Below are positions 59,561 to 64,000 of a DNA stretch of 64,000 bases, piece by piece. Position 1 is the stretch's first letter, and the number at the start of each line of letters is the position of its first letter. A program made the translations under genes and the position numbers. Origin of the DNA: Fomitopsis serialis (taxonomy: Eukaryota; Basidiomycota; Agaricomycetes; Polyporales; Fomitopsidaceae); assembly GCF_022376445.1 (NCBI RefSeq), contig NW_025954961.1, forward strand, positions 1,364,001-1,428,000. Direction: 5' to 3'. The notes under the pieces are model-generated. The model did no database searches. It saw only the letters and a program-made list of their open reading frames with translations, and was not told the origin of the DNA.

Positions 59561-61039
59561 ATGGAGAAGTTCTCGGCATTTCGGGTACGCTACTTTTCGC
59601 AGACGCATCACTGTCGTTCGAATGTAACATCGCATGACCATAACTAGGATCCCGGAACAGGAATTCAGGTATGTTGCATCGCCATACACTTTGCTCACGA
59701 ATGGCTCCTCAGTACACACCCCTCTAGCCGTTCCTGAAACCTGTTCCGCCCACAGGCAGTGAGACACTGACAGCCATCGCGCTGCCGTTTGGCTACGTCG
59801 TCGGTACTGTGCGGACATTGCTGGTACTGATATCGGGCGTGCTATATGTCGTCCTGGTTGAAGGAGTGTGCCTTGCTCTTGTGAGTCGCCTCAGGCTCGC
59901 ATGCCTTCTCTACTCATATTCACGAGACCAGAAACCAGTGCCACCGCTACATCGAATCGTGACGCGTCTGTTTACCGCGTCATTGCACGCACAGTCCTCT
60001 TAATTCTTGGACTGCCATGGATCCCGGTCGAGATGGTGACCCGTAAACGAGGGTGAGCAGCCTTCTATCACTCATGGAACAGTCGCTGACATTAGTTATA
60101 GGAGGGGGTCCAAAGCACCTGAGCCATGGAGCCCTGGTGCAGGCGATATCATCGTGTCAAACTGGGCCTCGACCATTGAGATCCTATGGTTAGCATTCCG
60201 GTGTGCTTTTACTTTGACATTGCGCCATTGTCCACGACCTGACCAAATTGACCTCGTAGATACAACCCAACATTCGTGCTACCAGTGTATTCCGCTTCGA
60301 CTTCCCGGAACCCAGTGCGCGTGTCTCCTCGCCCGTCGCCCGGACGCCCGGACGACGCACTGGCACCGGCTCCGCAGCCATATCTTCTCCTGCCGCTCGT
60401 GCCCCGACGCCGCGTGTGCCCATTGCAGGCTTCAAGCAGGTATCACTCTTTGGCATCTTGCGTGCCACCGGGCACGTTCCAGACGCTACACAGCCTGGCT
60501 CTCCGGGCATCAAGTCTCTGGAGGAGATTCGGAGCAACTCCGACCGTCCTGTCGTCGTGTTCCCGGAGTGCGCGACGAGCAATGGACGTGGTCTGTTGAG
60601 GTTTGCAGAGATCTTCAAGGGCGTCTCTGTCCCTGTGACGAAGTTCAAGGTCTTTGTTATGTGTGTTCGGTAAGCGTCCTAAGCTGTCATTCATGGGTAT
60701 TCTGCTCACACGGACCATGCAAGCTATGACCCTCCGACTGCACTCTCGCCAACGATGACACACTCAATACCGTCTAACTCAATTAATCCCATACCGCAGC
60801 TCTTCTCGCTCACGACTTCTCTGGTGCCACTCACGATGTCCATACGCCTCCTCGCACCGTCAGAGTCACCGAGCTCCGGCTCGTTCCTTGCGAGCGAGTT
60901 CCTCACAGAGGGCACAAACGACGACTACCTCACCGAAGCGTGCGCATCACTGATTGCACAGATCGGCAAAATGAAGAGAGTTGGATTTGGTTGGGAGGAC
61001 AAAGCCGCGTTCTTGGAATTCTACAACAGCAAGAAGTAG
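59561..61039 (+). CDS. LOA1: Lysophosphatidic acid acyltransferase, LOA1/Vps66-like
   Basis: ATG 59561 opens MEKFSAFR, spliced through a tiny exon (DPGTGIQ) to PFLKPVPPTGSETLTAIALP and a hydrophobic region (FGYVVGTVRTLLVLISGVLY). Further exons give LPWIPVEMVTRKRG, PEPWSPGAGDIIVSNWASTI and NPTFVLPVYS. The PlsC-type block is VVVFPECATSNGRGLLRFAE, where PECATSNGR replaces the EGT motif, as is usual for LOA1. The C-terminus is IAQIGKMKRVGFGWEDKAAF and ends NSKK (61039). Yeast Loa1 acylates lysophosphatidic acid at the ER and lipid droplets. The micro-sized second exon (21 bp) is noteworthy but fits the family's conserved start. Confidence 0.87.
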
Positions 61040-61501
61040 GCGATGACATTCCGGACCTATACGCGTACGACCACTGTCTACGAGATGCGATGTGTAACAT
61101 TTTGCTCTGGCTTAGTACGGACACAGGGGATTTGTGTGTCACTGGCGGAAAGAGTAACAACAAAGTGCATTGCTCCACAAGATTGAGTGTAGGGATGGGC
61201 CAGCATACGACGCCAGTTGAAGGACAATGCTTGTGAGGCATCGACGGCATATCTCTCCAAATACACCTTGAACAGTGACAGAATCCGTATTGCCAAGGGG
61301 GGGACCTCAGAGCGATCCAGTGGGTGCCACGCTATTCGCATTCAATGACGCGTCCTTTGTTTTGCCATCCTCGGCCAATTCTCCAGGTTCCACAGACCCA
61401 GCCCGAATCCTGCGTCCTATTGGCCGCTCGTTGAGGATATAAAATGACGAGCATTTTCCACCATGCTGGTGTTGTGTCTTGCGGGGCTTCGTCCACGGAT
61501 G

Positions 61502-62772
61502 TCATTGTGGTGATTGTGCTTGACATAATATGGCTTTCGATCTGCCTGCACGGACGGCTGCCGTCCGGGAGAGCAGGACCGCATCCTGCCGGCCTGAAGC
61601 AAAGGCTCCGCTTGACGGATATGATCGTAGTCCTCCTAGCGAGCGAGTCATGAGCGCATGAGCCATGAGCGACGTAAACACGACTTCGAGTCTGTCGATG
61701 CTTGTACTAACCAAGGACATGACACGGACTCGACAGTTCATCAACTCCTTGCCATCCAGCTCTGCGACCGCGTTGTCTGCGAATTCTTTGCTCTCGTACT
61801 TGATGAACCTGTCACCCGTTGTCAAACGCTGTCCGCTCACTGTAGCCTGAGGCCAAGACAAGAATGCACCCTATTCTTCTGTTAAACTTGTTTATCTCGC
61901 AATAAGCAACGCTGCCAGCGCGACGTCCGAAATCCTTCAGTTCCTAGAGGCGGTATTAACGCTGCACGATGAGATCAGGAAACGTCATATTTGCCTGCCA
62001 ACATGTCTCTTTGTTGAGATAAGTCACCACAACCGTGTTCTTGCTGTGAACGGACGTCGAATATTCTCGCGACGCATGCGTACTGGTCGAGCTACGTCTT
62101 GCATTCCGTGTAATGCATCGGGATCAGAATACTTACCGAGGATATCCGTTCGCCTTGATCGTCTCGGCATTTGGCGGTTTCGCGCGAGGTGTAGTATCTT
62201 GCAGTTTTGAGCGAGGAACGTACATTGAAACCCTAAGTTCTTCGGCGACGATGTGTTGAGAGGTTACGCGGATACGTGAGATGGCACCATGATGCATACC
62301 GGCTCCCAAGAAACGACGCTTTCCGAGCACAGAGACAACATCCTGCTTGCTGTGAAGAGCATGTTGGTTGTTTCTTTCGCGTCGCAACGTACCAGGGCAT
62401 CCTGTGATCCGTTCGTCATTACTGGTTCAAGTATGCGTCGTAAGAGATTGCGTACCTTGTCAGACTCGAATCTGACGATGGCGAAACCTGTGTCGCGGCT
62501 CAGCTCCATATATCAAGAAGCGGTTGATAGTAGTGGATTGTGCTTACCAGCCTTCACTGTCAAGTCCACTATAGGCCCGTAAATGGAGAGGTGCTAGACA
62601 AGACATATGTTGTTTTCATGTTTGAGCGAGACAGACCTCATCTACTCACTTTGCGGAGATCGTCCTCGTCGATATCCTTTGGCATTTCTGCTGTACGTTA
62701 GAGATCACGCTCACTCAACGCGACCCGGAAGGTGAGCTTACTGCCGAAGTAGACGCGACTTTCAGCAGCCAT
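61502..62772 (-). CDS. RRM-type RNA-binding protein (SR-like), 3' end uncertain
   Basis: ATG 62770-62772 opens MAAESRVYFG, spliced to AEMPKDIDEDDLRK, HLSIYGPIVDLTVKAG and GFAIVRFESDK. Together these give RNP2 (RVYFG) and RNP1 (GFAIVRF) of a first RRM. GKRRFLGA and YVPRSKLQDTTPRAKP follow. A second RRM-like unit is ELKDFGRRAGSVAYCEIN and FIKYESKEFADNAVAELDGK. Two RRMs with a short linker fit splicing-type proteins (Srp1/Npl3-like). The 3' end is unclear: one open frame stops at 61502, while splicing at the ctag near 61645 could run to 61417. One internal junction (near 62230) is also hard to phase, so another indel is possible. Confidence 0.72.

Positions 62773-64000
<1,228 letters not shown>

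Overview
The window is nuclear DNA from a filamentous basidiomycete, most likely an Agaricomycete. The evidence is dense spliceosomal introns of about 50-60 bp with GT..AG ends, short intergenic gaps, no operons, and protein families typical of mushroom-forming fungi: a WW/TM family, a BTB family, a basidiomycete-type LOA1 and a PROPPIN ending in GRWDGWG. It holds about 30 protein genes, one intron-containing tRNA-Ser and two non-autonomous DNA transposons. Coordinates of multi-exon genes run from start codon to stop codon, introns included.

Layout. 0-8.5 kb: 3' part of a Nup82/Nup88 nucleoporin, a MYND zinc-finger protein, a WW-domain membrane protein, Nsp1/Nup62 and a BTB protein. 8.5-11.1 kb: gene-poor, with tRNA-Ser(AGA) between two MITE-like elements that have long terminal inverted repeats and TA target duplications. 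11.1-24.3 kb: a DHA1-type MFS transporter, the splicing helicase Prp5, the proteasome regulator PI31, an unknown acidic protein, and a large ankyrin-DysF-FYVE-RING protein. 24.3-26.2 kb: about 2 kb without a recognisable gene. 26.2-47 kb: kynurenine aminotransferase, the ribosome-rescue helicase Slh1, EMC3, Frq1/NCS-1, an unknown Cys/Ser-rich protein, a Hsv2-type PROPPIN, ATE1 arginyltransferase, IMP2 mitochondrial protease and the KCH1 potassium channel. 47-52.5 kb: the GTPase DRG1/Rbg1 and two head-to-head ribonucleotide reductase small-subunit genes. 52.9-64 kb: VMA21, ALG8, the Qa-SNARE Ufe1, TVP38, LOA1, an RRM protein and a partial Cys/Met-metabolism PLP enzyme.

Themes. Many genes serve the endomembrane system (EMC3, ALG8, Ufe1, VMA21, TVP38, LOA1, PROPPIN, FYVE-RING, Frq1). 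About ten neighbouring pairs are divergent and share short promoters. The two RNR genes share about 510 bp that contain an MluI cell-cycle box. Two members of one nuclear-pore subcomplex (Nup82 and Nsp1) lie within 7 kb.

The best leads are: (1) the ankyrin-DysF-FYVE-RING protein, a plausible membrane-damage-sensing ubiquitin ligase; (2) an apparent 3-nt microexon that restores the His-His core of its FYVE finger; (3) the 48.0-49.65 kb stretch, where two conserved convergent genes (DRG1 and the RNR2 paralogue) carry at least eight short reading-frame breaks; (4) the divergent RNR2 pair. I ran no searches. Family calls rest on motif recognition, and splice sites are read by eye.
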